From positions 122,839 to 186,838 of the forward strand of contig CAWJAY010000002.1 of NCBI GenBank assembly GCA_963840925.1: a stretch of DNA of 64,000 nucleotides. Reading direction: 5' to 3'. Source of the stretch: DATAOG01 sp963840925 (GTDB lineage: Bacteria; Pseudomonadota; Alphaproteobacteria; Geminicoccales; Geminicoccaceae). The notes under the pieces were generated by a model. It did not search any database. It was not told the DNA's origin and saw only the letters and a program-made list of their open reading frames with translations. Both the position numbers and the translations under genes were made by a program. Below, one piece after another: positions 34,028 to 43,605 of the stretch; the stretch's first letter is position 1; every line of letters begins with the position of its first letter.

Positions 34028-35863
34028 ATGATCGACGATCCTGGACTGCGCCGCCGGCTGGTGCTGGCGTTGCTGGTGCTTGGCGGCAGCGCCGCTGCCA
34101 CGCGCTCCATGGCGAACGTGCTGGGCGTGGATGGCCTCTCGATCCCGGAGGCCGGGATCCTGCTCGTCTTCTGCGTGACCTTCGGCTGGCTCGCCTATGG
34201 CTTCTGGACCGCGCTCGCCGGCTTCTTCGTGACCGTCGCCGGGGGTCGGGGCGCCGATGCCCTGGCCGAGCCGCCGCCGGTCTTGCCACCCTCGGTACGT
34301 ACTGCGCTCGTGGTGCCGGTCTATCACGAGGATCCAGAACGGGTCGCCGCGCGGCTGCGGGTCATCATCCGCTCCCTGGAGCGCACCGGTCAGCTGCCGC
34401 TGTTCGATCTGTTCATCTTGAGCGACAGTCGCGAGCCCGGCCGGGTTCGGGCGGAGCAGGCGGTCTGGGCACGGCTCTGTAACGAGCGCGGCGCCCGGGG
34501 TCGGGTCTTCTATCGCAACCGGGCCGAGAACCGCGGCCGCAAGGCGGGCAACATCGCCGAGTTCTGCCAGCGCTGGGGACGGCAGTACGCCTATTTCGTC
34601 GTGCTCGATGCGGACAGCATCATGGCGGGTGGCACGCTGGTCCGCCTAGTCGGGCTGATGGAGGCCAACCCGGGCGCCGGACTGATCCAGACGCTGCCGC
34701 AGCCGATCGGTGCCGAGACGCTGTTCGCCCGCGCGCTCCAGTTCGCCGCCCGCCTGTACGGCCCGATCTACGCCGCCGGTCTCGCCTACTGGTTTCCCGG
34801 CCGCGGCAATTACTGGGGCCATAACGCTATCATCCGGACCCAGGCGTTCATGGCCACCGCCGGCCTGCCAACTCTGCCCGGCAAGCCACCGCTCGGTGGC
34901 GAGATCCTGAGCCACGACTTCGTCGAGGCGGCGCTGCTCCAGCGCGCGGGCTGGTCGGTCTGGCTGCTGCCGGGGCTGGAGGGCAGCTACGAAGAGCTGC
35001 CTTCGACGTTGCGCGGCTATCTGGCACGCGACCGGCGCTGGTGCCAGGGCAATCTGCAGCACGTTCGGCTGCTGGCCGCCAAGGGGTTGGCTGCGGTCAG
35101 CCGCCTGCACCTTGCGCTCGGCGCGATGTCCTACGTGGTCTCGCTGCTCTGGCTGCTGCTGCTCGTGCTGACCACGGCCGAGGCGGCGCGCACCCACATC
35201 TGGACCAAGGTCACGGTTCACGAGGCGAGCCTGTTCTTCCAGCCCTGGCCGGTCGCCGACCCACGCCAGCTGATCGGGCTCGCCTGGGTCACGGTCGGCA
35301 TGCTGCTGCTGCCCAAGCTGTTGCCGCTGGGCCTGACGCTGGCGCAGCGCGCGCGCCGGCGGGCCTTCGGCGGCGGCCTGCGTCTGCTGCGCGCCGCCGC
35401 CGCCGAACTTGCGCTGTCGGTGCTGATCGCGCCGGTCCTGATGGTCCAGCACAGCAAGGCGGTGCTCAGCATTCTGCTCGGGCGCGGCGTCGCCTGGACC
35501 GCGCAGCAGCGCGACGGCCAGTCCGAGAGCTGGACCGCGGTCGCGCTGAGCTACGCCGACATCACGCTGCTCGGCTGCCTGTGGGCGGCGGTCGCCTACC
35601 TGGTGGCCCCGGGGCTGATGTGGTGGCTCGGCCCGGTTCTCGCCGGGTGTGTGCTGGCGATTCCGCTCGCGGCGCTCTCGGGCCGAGCAGATTTGGGGGC
35701 CGCGGTGCGCCGGGCCGGTTGGTTCCTGACGCCCGAGGAGTGCGCGCCGCCGCCCGAGCTCGCCGATCTCTCGTCCGCTCCGGCTCCAGCCGCACTCGAG
35801 CTGCCCCGGCTCGATGGCCGGGCCGGCCGCCCTGCCCATGCCACTGCCGGTCTGGGCGACTGA
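34028..35863 (+). CDS. mdoH: Glucans biosynthesis glucosyltransferase H
   Basis: 611 residues, an inner-membrane processive GT2 enzyme that makes the beta-1,2-linked backbone of osmoregulated periplasmic glucans from UDP-glucose. Two N-terminal helices precede the catalytic domain (ALVVPVYHEDPERV, FILSDSREPGR, NRGRKAGNIAEFCQRW, VVLDADSIMAGG as DxD, and RDRRWCQGNL as the R/QxxRW motif). Several C-terminal helices follow. E. coli OpgH is longer (847 residues); the short cytoplasmic N-terminus is common in alphaproteobacteria. No mdoG is adjacent. Confidence 0.93.
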   Translation: MIDDPGLRRRLVLALLVLGGSAAATRSMANVLGVDGLSIPEAGILLVFCVTFGWLAYGFWTALAGFFVTVAGGRGADALAEPPPVLPPSVRTALVVPVYHEDPERVAARLRVIIRSLERTGQLPLFDLFILSDSREPGRVRAEQAVWARLCNERGARGRVFYRNRAENRGRKAGNIAEFCQRWGRQYAYFVVLDADSIMAGGTLVRLVGLMEANPGAGLIQTLPQPIGAETLFARALQFAARLYGPIYAAGLAYWFPGRGNYWGHNAIIRTQAFMATAGLPTLPGKPPLGGEILSHDFVEAALLQRAGWSVWLLPGLEGSYEELPSTLRGYLARDRRWCQGNLQHVRLLAAKGLAAVSRLHLALGAMSYVVSLLWLLLLVLTTAEAARTHIWTKVTVHEASLFFQPWPVADPRQLIGLAWVTVGMLLLPKLLPLGLTLAQRARRRAFGGGLRLLRAAAAELALSVLIAPVLMVQHSKAVLSILLGRGVAWTAQQRDGQSESWTAVALSYADITLLGCLWAAVAYLVAPGLMWWLGPVLAGCVLAIPLAALSGRADLGAAVRRAGWFLTPEECAPPPELADLSSAPAPAALELPRLDGRAGRPAHATAGLGD

Positions 35864-35912
35864 GCTACCCCTCCCTTTCACAACCAGGTTAGGAGACTTT
35901 CCAGCTCAGGGC

Positions 35913-35941
35913 TTGACGCTCGAACCGTATTAGGATTATAG
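35913..35941 (+). promoter_or_regulatory. Candidate sigma-70 promoter
   Basis: TTGACG (35913-35918), 17-base spacer, TTATAG (35936-35941), in an AT-rich island just after mdoH and 33 bases upstream of the start at 35974. It suits the two-gene module that follows. Confidence 0.6.
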
Positions 35942-35973
35942 TCCTGTTTCTCAGTTTAAAGAAATGGGACAAT

Positions 35974-36585
35974 ATGACCAGCGCGATCGATCCGACCAAG
36001 CCCGCCGACGGCGTCCCCTCGGTCAAGCTCAACCTGCGCACCAACCTGCAGGCCGCCAAGTCCGAAATCGAAGCGCTGCAGGCCGGCAAGGCCGACCTCG
36101 GCCATCAGCACCTGGTCGGCGATCTGACCAACGCCGGCGCCCTCGCCACCAAGGACGTGATCGAAAGCGGCGACATCGCCGCCGGTGCGATCAATGACCT
36201 GGCGATCAACATGCAGGATCAACAGCTGACCCGGCCGGAACTTAAGGACTTCTCGGAGACCAGCACGACGCCCGCGGTCAGCGCCGGCGTCTTGACCCTC
36301 GATCTTCAGACCGGCAACGTATTTGAGGTCGTGCTGACCCAGAACGTCACGACCCTGCTCCTGGCCAATCCGCCCGCAGCGGGACGCGCAGGCTCCTGCA
36401 CGCTGATCCTCAAGCAGGGCGCGGCCGGCGGCCGGACGCTCGCCTGGCCCGGGTCGGTGCGCTGGCCAAGCGGCGGCCAGCCTGCTCTAAGTGGCGCGGG
36501 CAACGCCGTTGATATTTTCGGCTTGATCACGAGGGATGGCGGCGCGACGTGGTACGGATTTCTCGGCGGCAGGGGTTTTGCCTGA
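35974..36585 (+). CDS. Hypothetical protein, tail-fibre-like
   Basis: 203 residues with no signal peptide. The N-terminal helix and turn (NLQAAKSEIEALQAGKADLG, HQHLVGDLTNAG) resemble the collar repeats of phage tail fibre proteins. The C-terminal half (NVFEVVLTQNVTTLLLANPP, GSCTLILKQGAAGGRTLAWP, GNAVDIFGLITRDGGATWYG) matches the beta-rich end domain often seen in phage or prophage receptor-binding and collagen-like exported proteins. The stop overlaps the next start (TGATG), so the pair is co-translated. Function unknown. Confidence 0.7.
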   Translation: MTSAIDPTKPADGVPSVKLNLRTNLQAAKSEIEALQAGKADLGHQHLVGDLTNAGALATKDVIESGDIAAGAINDLAINMQDQQLTRPELKDFSETSTTPAVSAGVLTLDLQTGNVFEVVLTQNVTTLLLANPPAAGRAGSCTLILKQGAAGGRTLAWPGSVRWPSGGQPALSGAGNAVDIFGLITRDGGATWYGFLGGRGFA

Positions 36586-38600
36586 TGCTCGGCGCTTCGC
36601 AGACCGTTGTGCTCGGCACCGCAGCGACGGGTTCGGCGCCGACCTATGACGCATCGGTCGTCCACCTTGAGGGCGTCGTCAGCTATTGGAAATTCCAGAA
36701 CGACGGCAGCGACGCGAAAGGCGCGCACACCGCCACCATCACTGGCAGCCCGGAACTCCAGGTCGAGACGATCGTCCATCTCGACACGGTCGCCGAGGGC
36801 GCGCCCGTCGACGGCGAGTGCATCGCCTGGCCCGGCTCGACCGGCAGCTATGCGGAGGTCGCGCACAACTCGGCGCACAAGACCGCTGCCGGCGCGATCG
36901 TGGTCACCTTCCAGCACGATCTGCTCGGGGTCAAATCGACGCTGCTGGCGGCCGACCGGTCGGTCGGCGGCACCTCCGCCGGCCCGGGCGGGCTGTCGAT
37001 CGAGGTCAACGCCGATGGCACGCCGCGATGCTATCTGAGGCGCCAGAGCGACGGCGCCGTCGTCGACTTGGCCGGCCAGGCCGGTGATGTCCAGGTCGGC
37101 CAGGCGTACTGCCTGATCTTCAAATGGGGCGGGGGCGGCCTCTCGATGGCGCTTTGGAACGCTTCCGGCAACCTGGTCCGCAGGGTCACCGATCCGCTCG
37201 CGGATGGCGTGAGCGGAACCTCGCCGATCCGCTTCGGAGCCTGGCACGCTGATATCAGCCACCACGACGGACCCTACGGCCGCGTGGTCTGGTTCAGGCG
37301 GCGGATCTCAGATCTCGAGGAGGCGACCCTCGCCAGCGCAAGGACGATCGCACGCGACCAGGTGCCGGTTCCAGTGGGCTGCGCCTACCTCGGCGAGGTC
37401 TATCGGCCGGTCCAGAACGTCAGCAAACCGAACTACCTGGCGGCGTACGAGGATAGCATCAGCTTCCCCGGGATCATCCTGCGCAGGATCGCCGCCAATC
37501 CGGGCGTCCCGGTGCTCGGCACGACGTGGCCAGGCTTGTCCAAGCATCAGTACATCAAGGCGCAGCCATGGAGTCATGATGAAGCTCTGATCTTCATGAA
37601 TCACACTGGCCTCGGTGATGATTCGACGCTCTTCATCGACGGGCATGACTACGCGGTGAGATTCAAGCGTTCCTTGCCAGCAGACCGCCGGATCATGAAA
37701 TGGCGGCCAAATCATGCCGACCAGATCATCTATGTCGCTGGCAAGCAGGTCTGGGTCTACGATCCCTACGCCCACAGCACGACACAGATCTCTTCGTTCA
37801 ATCCGTCGAATTACAATTTCCTGTCCCTCGGCAAGATCGACAATGGTAATGGGCAGGAGGCGAACCCATCGTATGACGGCGACATGATCGTGGTGTCCGG
37901 CCGCGATTCGAGCGGTAACCCGGTCGCTTTTGCCTACAACCTCCAGACCGACACCAAGTACACGGAGTTCAACCCGGACGCTGCGTCAGGCGCCGGCGAC
38001 CACGACTGGATTTCGATTGACGCCTCGGGACAGTACATCGTTCGCGCCCATCAGGGCGGCAACGACATCACGGTCTGGAACCTGAGCGGGACGGTGGTCG
38101 GCAACTCCCGGCCGTCGGGGGGCATGGTCGGCCAGGCGCTCGCGGATCGCCTGAAGCACGTCGATTGCACGCTGAGCGGGGACGGCAACACTCCATACCT
38201 CGTCTACATCGACCGGCTCGACAGTGACCGGATCGCGCGCTGCACGCTGCCCGGCCTCACCAACGTGCAGAAGTATACCTCGGGCTCCTCTGCGTTCGTG
38301 TCGCATGCCAGCGCCCGGCAATACCGGCCGCGAGCCGACGGCAAGCGCTTCGGGTCGAGCTTCGGCTCCGGGAGCGACGGCCAGGCGCTGTTCAAGGCGC
38401 TGCTCCGCTTCGACGTCGACAATGGCGACATCCACCAGTTCGGGCATCACCGTACCGCTGGCCCCTCATCGACCACCGGTTCGGAAAGCTGGCATACGCT
38501 CAGCCCGGGCGCGACCAGGTCGATCTTCACGTCGACCTGGCAGGGCACGGGCAGCTCGAACGAGCAACTCTACGTCGTGGAGCACTGCGAGTCGTTTTGA
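36585..38600 (+). CDS. Large LamG-like plus beta-propeller protein
   Basis: 671 residues from the ATG that overlaps the previous stop. Residues about 28-230 form a concanavalin A/LamG-like domain (VVSYWKFQNDGSDAKGAHTA, YAEVAHNSAHKTAAGAIVVT, GPYGRVVWFRRRISDLEEAT). The C-terminal 400 residues read as a beta-propeller with bladed repeats (LPADRRIMKWRPNHADQIIY, QVWVYDPYAHSTTQISSFN, DMIVVSGRDSSGNPVAFAYN, DHDWISIDASGQYIVRAHQG). No signal peptide and no membrane segment. With the tail-fibre-like partner it may be a surface or particle-associated recognition protein. Confidence 0.72.
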   Translation: MLGASQTVVLGTAATGSAPTYDASVVHLEGVVSYWKFQNDGSDAKGAHTATITGSPELQVETIVHLDTVAEGAPVDGECIAWPGSTGSYAEVAHNSAHKTAAGAIVVTFQHDLLGVKSTLLAADRSVGGTSAGPGGLSIEVNADGTPRCYLRRQSDGAVVDLAGQAGDVQVGQAYCLIFKWGGGGLSMALWNASGNLVRRVTDPLADGVSGTSPIRFGAWHADISHHDGPYGRVVWFRRRISDLEEATLASARTIARDQVPVPVGCAYLGEVYRPVQNVSKPNYLAAYEDSISFPGIILRRIAANPGVPVLGTTWPGLSKHQYIKAQPWSHDEALIFMNHTGLGDDSTLFIDGHDYAVRFKRSLPADRRIMKWRPNHADQIIYVAGKQVWVYDPYAHSTTQISSFNPSNYNFLSLGKIDNGNGQEANPSYDGDMIVVSGRDSSGNPVAFAYNLQTDTKYTEFNPDAASGAGDHDWISIDASGQYIVRAHQGGNDITVWNLSGTVVGNSRPSGGMVGQALADRLKHVDCTLSGDGNTPYLVYIDRLDSDRIARCTLPGLTNVQKYTSGSSAFVSHASARQYRPRADGKRFGSSFGSGSDGQALFKALLRFDVDNGDIHQFGHHRTAGPSSTTGSESWHTLSPGATRSIFTSTWQGTGSSNEQLYVVEHCESF

Positions 38601-38758
38601 CGGCGGTCAGCGCGCTTTTGCCCCGGTAAAACCAACGCTGGTGCAGCGCGCATCCGACCGGACCGGTCGCGCCCTCCGAAACCCGGCCGTACCCTGGGGC
38701 GCTATCAGGGGGCGGCCCGCCCCTTGTCAGGGCGATCCCGGGTTCGCATAGTCAGGGC

Positions 38759-39066
38759 ATGGCGCTGCTGCCGTCCGAACGCTCGCGCGTGCTCGCCGTG
38801 CTCGGGCCGACCAACACCGGCAAGACCCATTTCGCGGTCGAGCGGATGCTGGCCCACCGGAGCGGCCTGATCGGTTGTCCGCTGCGCCTGCTGGCGCGGG
38901 AGATCTACGACCGGGTCGCGGCCCACAAAGGCGTCGCCGCGGTCGCCCTGATCACCGGCGAGGAGCGCATCCAGCCGCCGTCTGCGCGCTATTTCGTCGC
39001 CACCGTCGAGGCGATGCCCGACGACCTGGAGCCGTCCTTCCTCGCGGTCGACGAGATCCAGCTTTA
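38759..39066 (+). pseudogene. SUV3-like RNA helicase, N-terminal fragment
   Basis: The first 102 residues match the alphaproteobacterial SUV3/degradosome-type helicase: VLGPTNTGKTHFAVERML (Walker A), GCPLRLLAREIYDRV, ITGEERIQPPSARYFVATVE and VDEIQL, the DExQ Walker B. Right after DEIQL, at about 39064, the sequence changes to a lower-GC stretch and the frame stops at 39139. The catalytic helicase domain 2 and the rest of a protein normally several hundred residues longer are absent, so this is a truncation remnant. Confidence 0.82.
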
Positions 39067-39247
39067 TGATAGAGTTAGTACTGGCGAAGTGACCATCATC
39101 TTACCCGAAGGGAAGGGGGGTTGTTCCGAGAGAAAATGACGACTTCCAACCGGACACGCGAGCCAACCAGCTGAATGCCAAGAAGTCGACTGGGGGGCGA
39201 AGCTATGCCGAGGAGAGTACATCGTGTTGGCAGCAATTTTCATGGGC

Positions 39248-39762
39248 GGTCCACGGCCTCGGCGACGATGACGACGACATCTTCATCGGTACGGGCGCCG
39301 GCGAGAACTTCATCGGCGCCCAGGGTGACGACACCTTGATCGGCAACGGCGGCAGCGACCTTCTGAACGGCGCCGCCGGCAACGATCTGCTGGCGATCGC
39401 TGATATGGGCTTCAGGCAGCTCGCGGGTGACAGCGGCATCGACACCGCGGCTCGACGGGGCAGACGATGCCCTTGACCTGACGGCGGTCTCGGACCTGTT
39501 CGTCGAGAACGTCGAGCGCGTCGATCTCAACGGCAACGGCAACGAGCTGGTCATGGACACACGGGAGATCCTGTACATCGACGACAACTCCGATAGTCTC
39601 ACCGTGCTCGGCGACGACACGAATGCGGTCGGGGACAGCCTGCCGGGCGCCGTTCAAGGCACGACGACGGTCGGTGGCGTCGACTTCGACACCTTCACGG
39701 TCGACCAGGCGCAGCTCCTGGTCCAGACCGACGTCGACACCAGCGGGGTCGAAGTGGCGTAG
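39248..39762 (+). pseudogene. RTX (hemolysin-type calcium-binding) protein, C-terminal fragment
   Basis: The first frame encodes glycine/aspartate nonapeptides (DDDIFIGTGAGENFIGAQGD, DTLIGNGGSDLLNGAAGNDL), the RTX beta-roll. One base is lost near 39450, after which LRLDGADDALDLTAVSDLFV and VERVDLNGNGNELVMDTREI run to a stop at 39762. This matches the end of large calcium-binding secreted proteins, whose tail directs type I secretion. No upstream part exists here. Confidence 0.78.
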
Positions 39763-39790
39763 CGCCGAGCGACGCGCGGCGGGGAGGCGA

Positions 39791-40870
39791 ATGAACGAGG
39801 CGACGCCGGATGCTGCAGTGCCGAGGCTCGAGCTGCTGCCGTCGCGCCAGTTCCCGAGCTGGCTCGCCGAGCAGAACCTGAGCCTCGCGTTCACGACCTA
39901 CCAGAGCGGCAAGCTGTTCCTGGTCGGGCTGCAGCCGAACGGGCGGCTGTCGATCTTCGAGCGCAGCTTCAACCGCGCCATGGGCCTCTGGGCGAGCCCG
40001 CAGACGCTGTTCCTCTCGACGCTCTTTCAGCTCTGGCGGTTCGACAACGCGCTCGAGCCCCGCCAGGCGTACCAGGGCTACGATCGGCTCTACGTGCCGC
40101 AGGTCGCGTGCACCACGGGCGACCTCGACGTCCACGACATCGCCTTCGATGCCAAGGGTCGGATCGTGTTCGTCAACACGCTGTTCAGCTGTCTCGCCAC
40201 GGTCAGCGAGACCCACAGCTTCACGCCGCTCTGGCGGCCGCCGTTCATCAGCAAGCTGGCGGCCGAGGACCGCTGCCACCTGAATGGCCTGGCGCTGAAG
40301 GACGGCAGGGCCGCTTATGTGACCGCGGTCAGCCGAGCGGACGTCGCCGATGGCTGGCGCGACCGGCGGATCGGGGGCGGGGTCGTGGTCGACGTCGCGG
40401 CGAGCGAGGTGGTGCTGGAGGGCCTCTCGATGCCACACTCGCCGCGCTGGCACGACGCCGGCGACGGCGGGCGGCTCTGGCTGCTCGATTCCGGCACCGG
40501 CTGGTTCGGTCATGCCGACCTCGAGCGCGGGCGGTTTAAGTGGCTCACCTTTTGTCCGGGCTACGCTCGGGGACTCGCCTTTCACGGGCGGTTCGCGGTG
40601 ATCGGCCTGTCCAAGCCGCGCGAGAACCGGACCTTCACCGGCCTGCTGTTGGACGAGGGGCTGGTGCGGCGCGATGCCGAGCCGCGCTGCGGCCTGATGG
40701 TCGTCGACCTGCGCTCGGGCGATGCCGTCCATTGGCTGCGGATCGAAGGCGTGGTCGAGGAGCTGTACGATGTCGCGGTGCTGCCCGGCGTGCGCCGGCC
40801 GATGGCGCTCGGCCTCAAGACCGACGAGATCCGCCGGATGATCACCGTTGACGAGCCCGAACAGCTCTAA
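39791..40870 (+). CDS. TIGR03032 family protein
   Basis: 359 residues from the ATG at 39791, preceded by GGGGAGG. The family pattern is clear: FPSWLAEQNLSLAFTTYQSG, NRAMGLWASPQTLFLSTLFQ, DLDVHDIAFDAKGRIVFVNT, FSCLA, FISKLAAEDRCHLNGLALKD and MPHSPRWH, ending LDSGTGW. It forms a propeller-like fold of unknown function; members occur near TPR proteins and secretion or peptide-modification loci. A broken TPR gene lies just downstream on the other strand. The gene appears intact among decayed neighbours. Confidence 0.88.
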   Translation: MNEATPDAAVPRLELLPSRQFPSWLAEQNLSLAFTTYQSGKLFLVGLQPNGRLSIFERSFNRAMGLWASPQTLFLSTLFQLWRFDNALEPRQAYQGYDRLYVPQVACTTGDLDVHDIAFDAKGRIVFVNTLFSCLATVSETHSFTPLWRPPFISKLAAEDRCHLNGLALKDGRAAYVTAVSRADVADGWRDRRIGGGVVVDVAASEVVLEGLSMPHSPRWHDAGDGGRLWLLDSGTGWFGHADLERGRFKWLTFCPGYARGLAFHGRFAVIGLSKPRENRTFTGLLLDEGLVRRDAEPRCGLMVVDLRSGDAVHWLRIEGVVEELYDVAVLPGVRRPMALGLKTDEIRRMITVDEPEQL

Positions 40871-40993
40871 TCGACAGCGGACTGCTGCACGAATTCGCGC
40901 ATGATCTAGTGGCCGAGATCCAACGGAATATACCTGAAGCACGCGGGCTTTGGAGATGCCTGGCCGAAGTTCGGCTCCAGCCAGGAGCGGTAG

Positions 40994-41651
40994 TCAACGG
41001 AGCTCGTCGAGATGCGCTTTCGCTTCCTTCAGGTCGGCGGTATCGAGCCCTCGGTGAACCAGCCGTAGATCGGGGCGAGTAGGTCGTGGGCCTCGGCACG
41101 CCGGGCCCGGGGCTCGGCCCCACAGCCGGGCCAGGCTGGTCGCGGCTCGGAGCTCCCAGGATCTGGCTTTCTGTGAGCGCGCGATCTCGATCGCCCAGTG
41201 AAAGCAGGCCTCGGCCTTGCTCCTCCTTCCCCGCATGGGCCTGCAGGAGCAGTTGGCCCTTGAGACGCTGGAACTCGGCCTCCCAGAACCGCTCGCCGCT
41301 CCGGGCCATCTCGGTCATTGCTTCGGCGGTCGCGACCAGCCCCTCCTCGGCCTGACCGAGCCGGCCATGGATGGTCGCCAGCAAGGCCAGCCAATAGGGG
41401 GTGAACAAACTGGCCCCCGTGGCCCGCGCTGCACCGAGACCTTGGCGAGTACTCGCAACCAGCTCGGCCCGCGGTTCCCGTTCGCCGAGTGCCCAGCCGC
41501 GCAGGACACCCGTCCAGGCGACATAAAGCGCAAACCCCTTCTCGTGCGCGAGACCTGCGGCGGCCTCGGCATGCTCCAGGGTGGCCTCTGGCTCACCCCG
41601 GAGCTGATTAATGCCGGATGCTCCGGGGATCAGCTGCTCGAGGCGGCTCAT
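40994..41651 (-). pseudogene. TPR region of an adenylate/guanylate cyclase-type regulator, C-terminal fragment
   Basis: Three frames together give the C-terminal end common to large cyclase/ATPase-TPR regulators: TLEHAEAAAGLAHEKGFALY, MARSGERFWEAEFQRLKGQL, AEACFHWAIEIARSQKARSW, LLAPIYGWFTEG and DTADLKEAKAHLDELR at the stop. At least three frameshifts are needed. The cyclase, ATPase and most TPRs upstream are missing beyond 41651. The fragment is convergent with the TIGR03032 gene. Confidence 0.72.
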
Positions 41652-42036
41652 GAGCGCATATCACGATGGTTGAACTGACATTAGCACTGCCGCCATCAAC
41701 GTCCGCCGCAGGCCGGTGATGTCTGCTCACGTACTCGGGGTGAGCGGAGGTGATGGTCGCGCCCACGAGGAGCGCGGCGCCTTATCTATGTGGGCCGAAT
41801 CTGGTAGGTGGAGTTCGTACGACCGTTTCGGGTTCGGCGGCCGGCAGCGCGGAGTCGACCATGCTGAGACCACTCGGCGCGGACGCACACCTCCCACTCG
41901 GCCGCTCGGTCAAGGGCCCTTTTCGCTGCTGGCCTTGCCGGCCGTCATTTCGTGCGCCGCGCCTTTCCGGGGGAGCGACTTCTAGAGCTCGTCCGGAGTC
42001 CAGGCCGGCTTCGGAGCGAGGTCTGGACGCGCGCTC
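41652..42036. other. Intergenic debris
   Basis: About 385 bases between two broken genes. Frames here are short and compositionally random; no IS terminal repeat, RNA or promoter was found. It probably contains deletion scars. Confidence 0.4.
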
Positions 42037-43250
42037 TACCGTGCGCTGGTCGATCTGCTCGGACTCGGCGCTTTTGCCTTGATTGGGTTGCGCTGGTCGC
42101 GATCTTTGCCCCCGCCCCCGGACCAGTGCGCACCTTCCTCCTGACCTATGTCACCGCGGCGCTCGTGACGTTCGGCACGGCGCTGGTCGCGCATCTGCTG
42201 CTGGCGCCCGATGCGCCGGCCGTACGTCTTTTGCCGATGTCGACTGCGCCGCCGGCTTCCTTCATCGCTGGCTCGTGACAATCGCCGCGGCGGGCAGCAT
42301 CGGCGCTCCTCATCCTCTCCGGTATGCAGCTCCAAGCGCATCTGATCCTGGCGCTCGCCATCGGCACGCTAATCACGTTGCTGCTAGTCGGGAATGATTT
42401 TCGAAGGCCGGCCGCTGGTCGCGGCGGTCCTGCTGGGCGAACAGCCGGAACAGGCTTCCGCCCTGCGGAAGCGTCTGGCCGGATCGTGGCACATCTTTGC
42501 CATCCTCTATCTCGTGCTCATCTGGGCTCTGTGGGCGCGAGCATCGTAAACGATGAGCCCTCCGGCATCTGGTCGGCCGTGGCGAGCGTGCTGCTGGCGG
42601 TGGTCCTGCCGGTGATCGACAGGGCCTTCGGCAGCGGCCTCGACCAGGTGCTGGGCGCTGACGACCCGGCCGCGCCCTCATCCCAGCGCACGATCAGCGT
42701 GATCCGGCGCGCCTTCCGCATCGTTCTGGTCGCGGTCGCCCTTGTCCTCTTGCCTTCCTTTTGGGGGTTTGACGCGCTTCGGCTGGTCGGCGCGCCCGGC
42801 GCCGGCGTGTTCTCCCATGCGCTGTTCAACATCCTGGTCACGACGCCGGTCGCCTATGTCGCGTGGCAGCTCACCGAGACCGCACTCGACCGAAGCCTCG
42901 CTGCTTCATCCCGCGGGAAGCCCGACGCCGAGCGCCCGGGCGCGGACGCTGAAGCCGCTGCTGCGCAAGTTCATGTTGGCGGTGCTGGTCGTGGTCTGGG
43001 CGATGATCGCCCTCTCGGCGATCGGGATTCGACATCGGGCCACTGCTCGCCGGGGCGGGCGTCGTCGGCATCGCGATCGGCTTCGGCGCGCAGACGCTGG
43101 TGCGCGACGTGGTGTCCGGCGTGTTCTTCCTGCTCGACGACGCGTTCCGGGTGGGCGAGTACATCGAGGCGGGCAGCCTCAAGGGAACGGTCGAGGGCAT
43201 CTCGATGCGCTCGCTGCAGGAAAGCCTGGCGGGCAGCACGGCAACTACGG
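42037..43250 (+). pseudogene. MscS-type mechanosensitive channel, multiply frameshifted
   Basis: Across frames one reads membrane helices (VDLLGLGAFALIGLRW, FLLTYVTAALVTFGTALVAH, GMQLQAHLILALAIGTLITL, HIFAILYLVLIWALWARASI, GIWSAVASVLLAVVLPVIDR), then the MscS pore/beta domain GVVGIAIGFGAQTLVRDVVS and GVFFLLDDAFRVGEYIEAGS ending KGTVEGISMRSL. The alpha/beta C-terminal domain is missing after about 43220. At least four frame changes make it inactive as written. Intact homologues are inner-membrane channels that open on hypo-osmotic shock. Confidence 0.75.
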
Positions 43251-43438
43251 ATCCGCGCTCACGGCGCATCCGGGCGAGCCGCAGGGGCGGCCAGATAAAG
43301 GCTCGGGCTCACGGCCCATGGTTCGAGGGTCGGCCTGCCCGCACTTAGGTGCTCCCGGGCCCCGGTCCGGACGGTCGCACCATAGCGCCGGCCCAGGCGG
43401 GCCAGCAGGGCATCTAGGCACCGCCTTCATCATGCCGG

Positions 43439-43597
43439 ATCTACGACGACGACACGGCGCTGCAGGCCGATCTCGACGCCTGGCTGCACCACTACAACCA
43501 CGAGCGCCCGCACCTCGGCTACCGCAACCAGGGCCGCCGCCCGTGGGAGACCGTCGAGCGCTTCGTCAGCCAGTCGCCCGCAAGACAAGGAGGTTAA
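43439..43597 (+). mobile_element. IS481-like transposase C-terminal fragment
   Basis: 52 residues in one frame (LQADLDAWLHHYNHERPHLG, YRNQGRRPWETVERF) ending at TAA 43595-43597. HHYNHERPHxG is the end of the integrase core of IS481/IS3-type transposases. The rest of the element is absent and it abuts the MscS remnant. Confidence 0.75.
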
Positions 43598-43605
43598 GAA
43601 GACAC

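Noticed and set aside
35974..38600. Prophage
   Set aside because: Only two tail-like genes, with no capsid, terminase, integrase or lysis genes and with mdoH directly adjacent.
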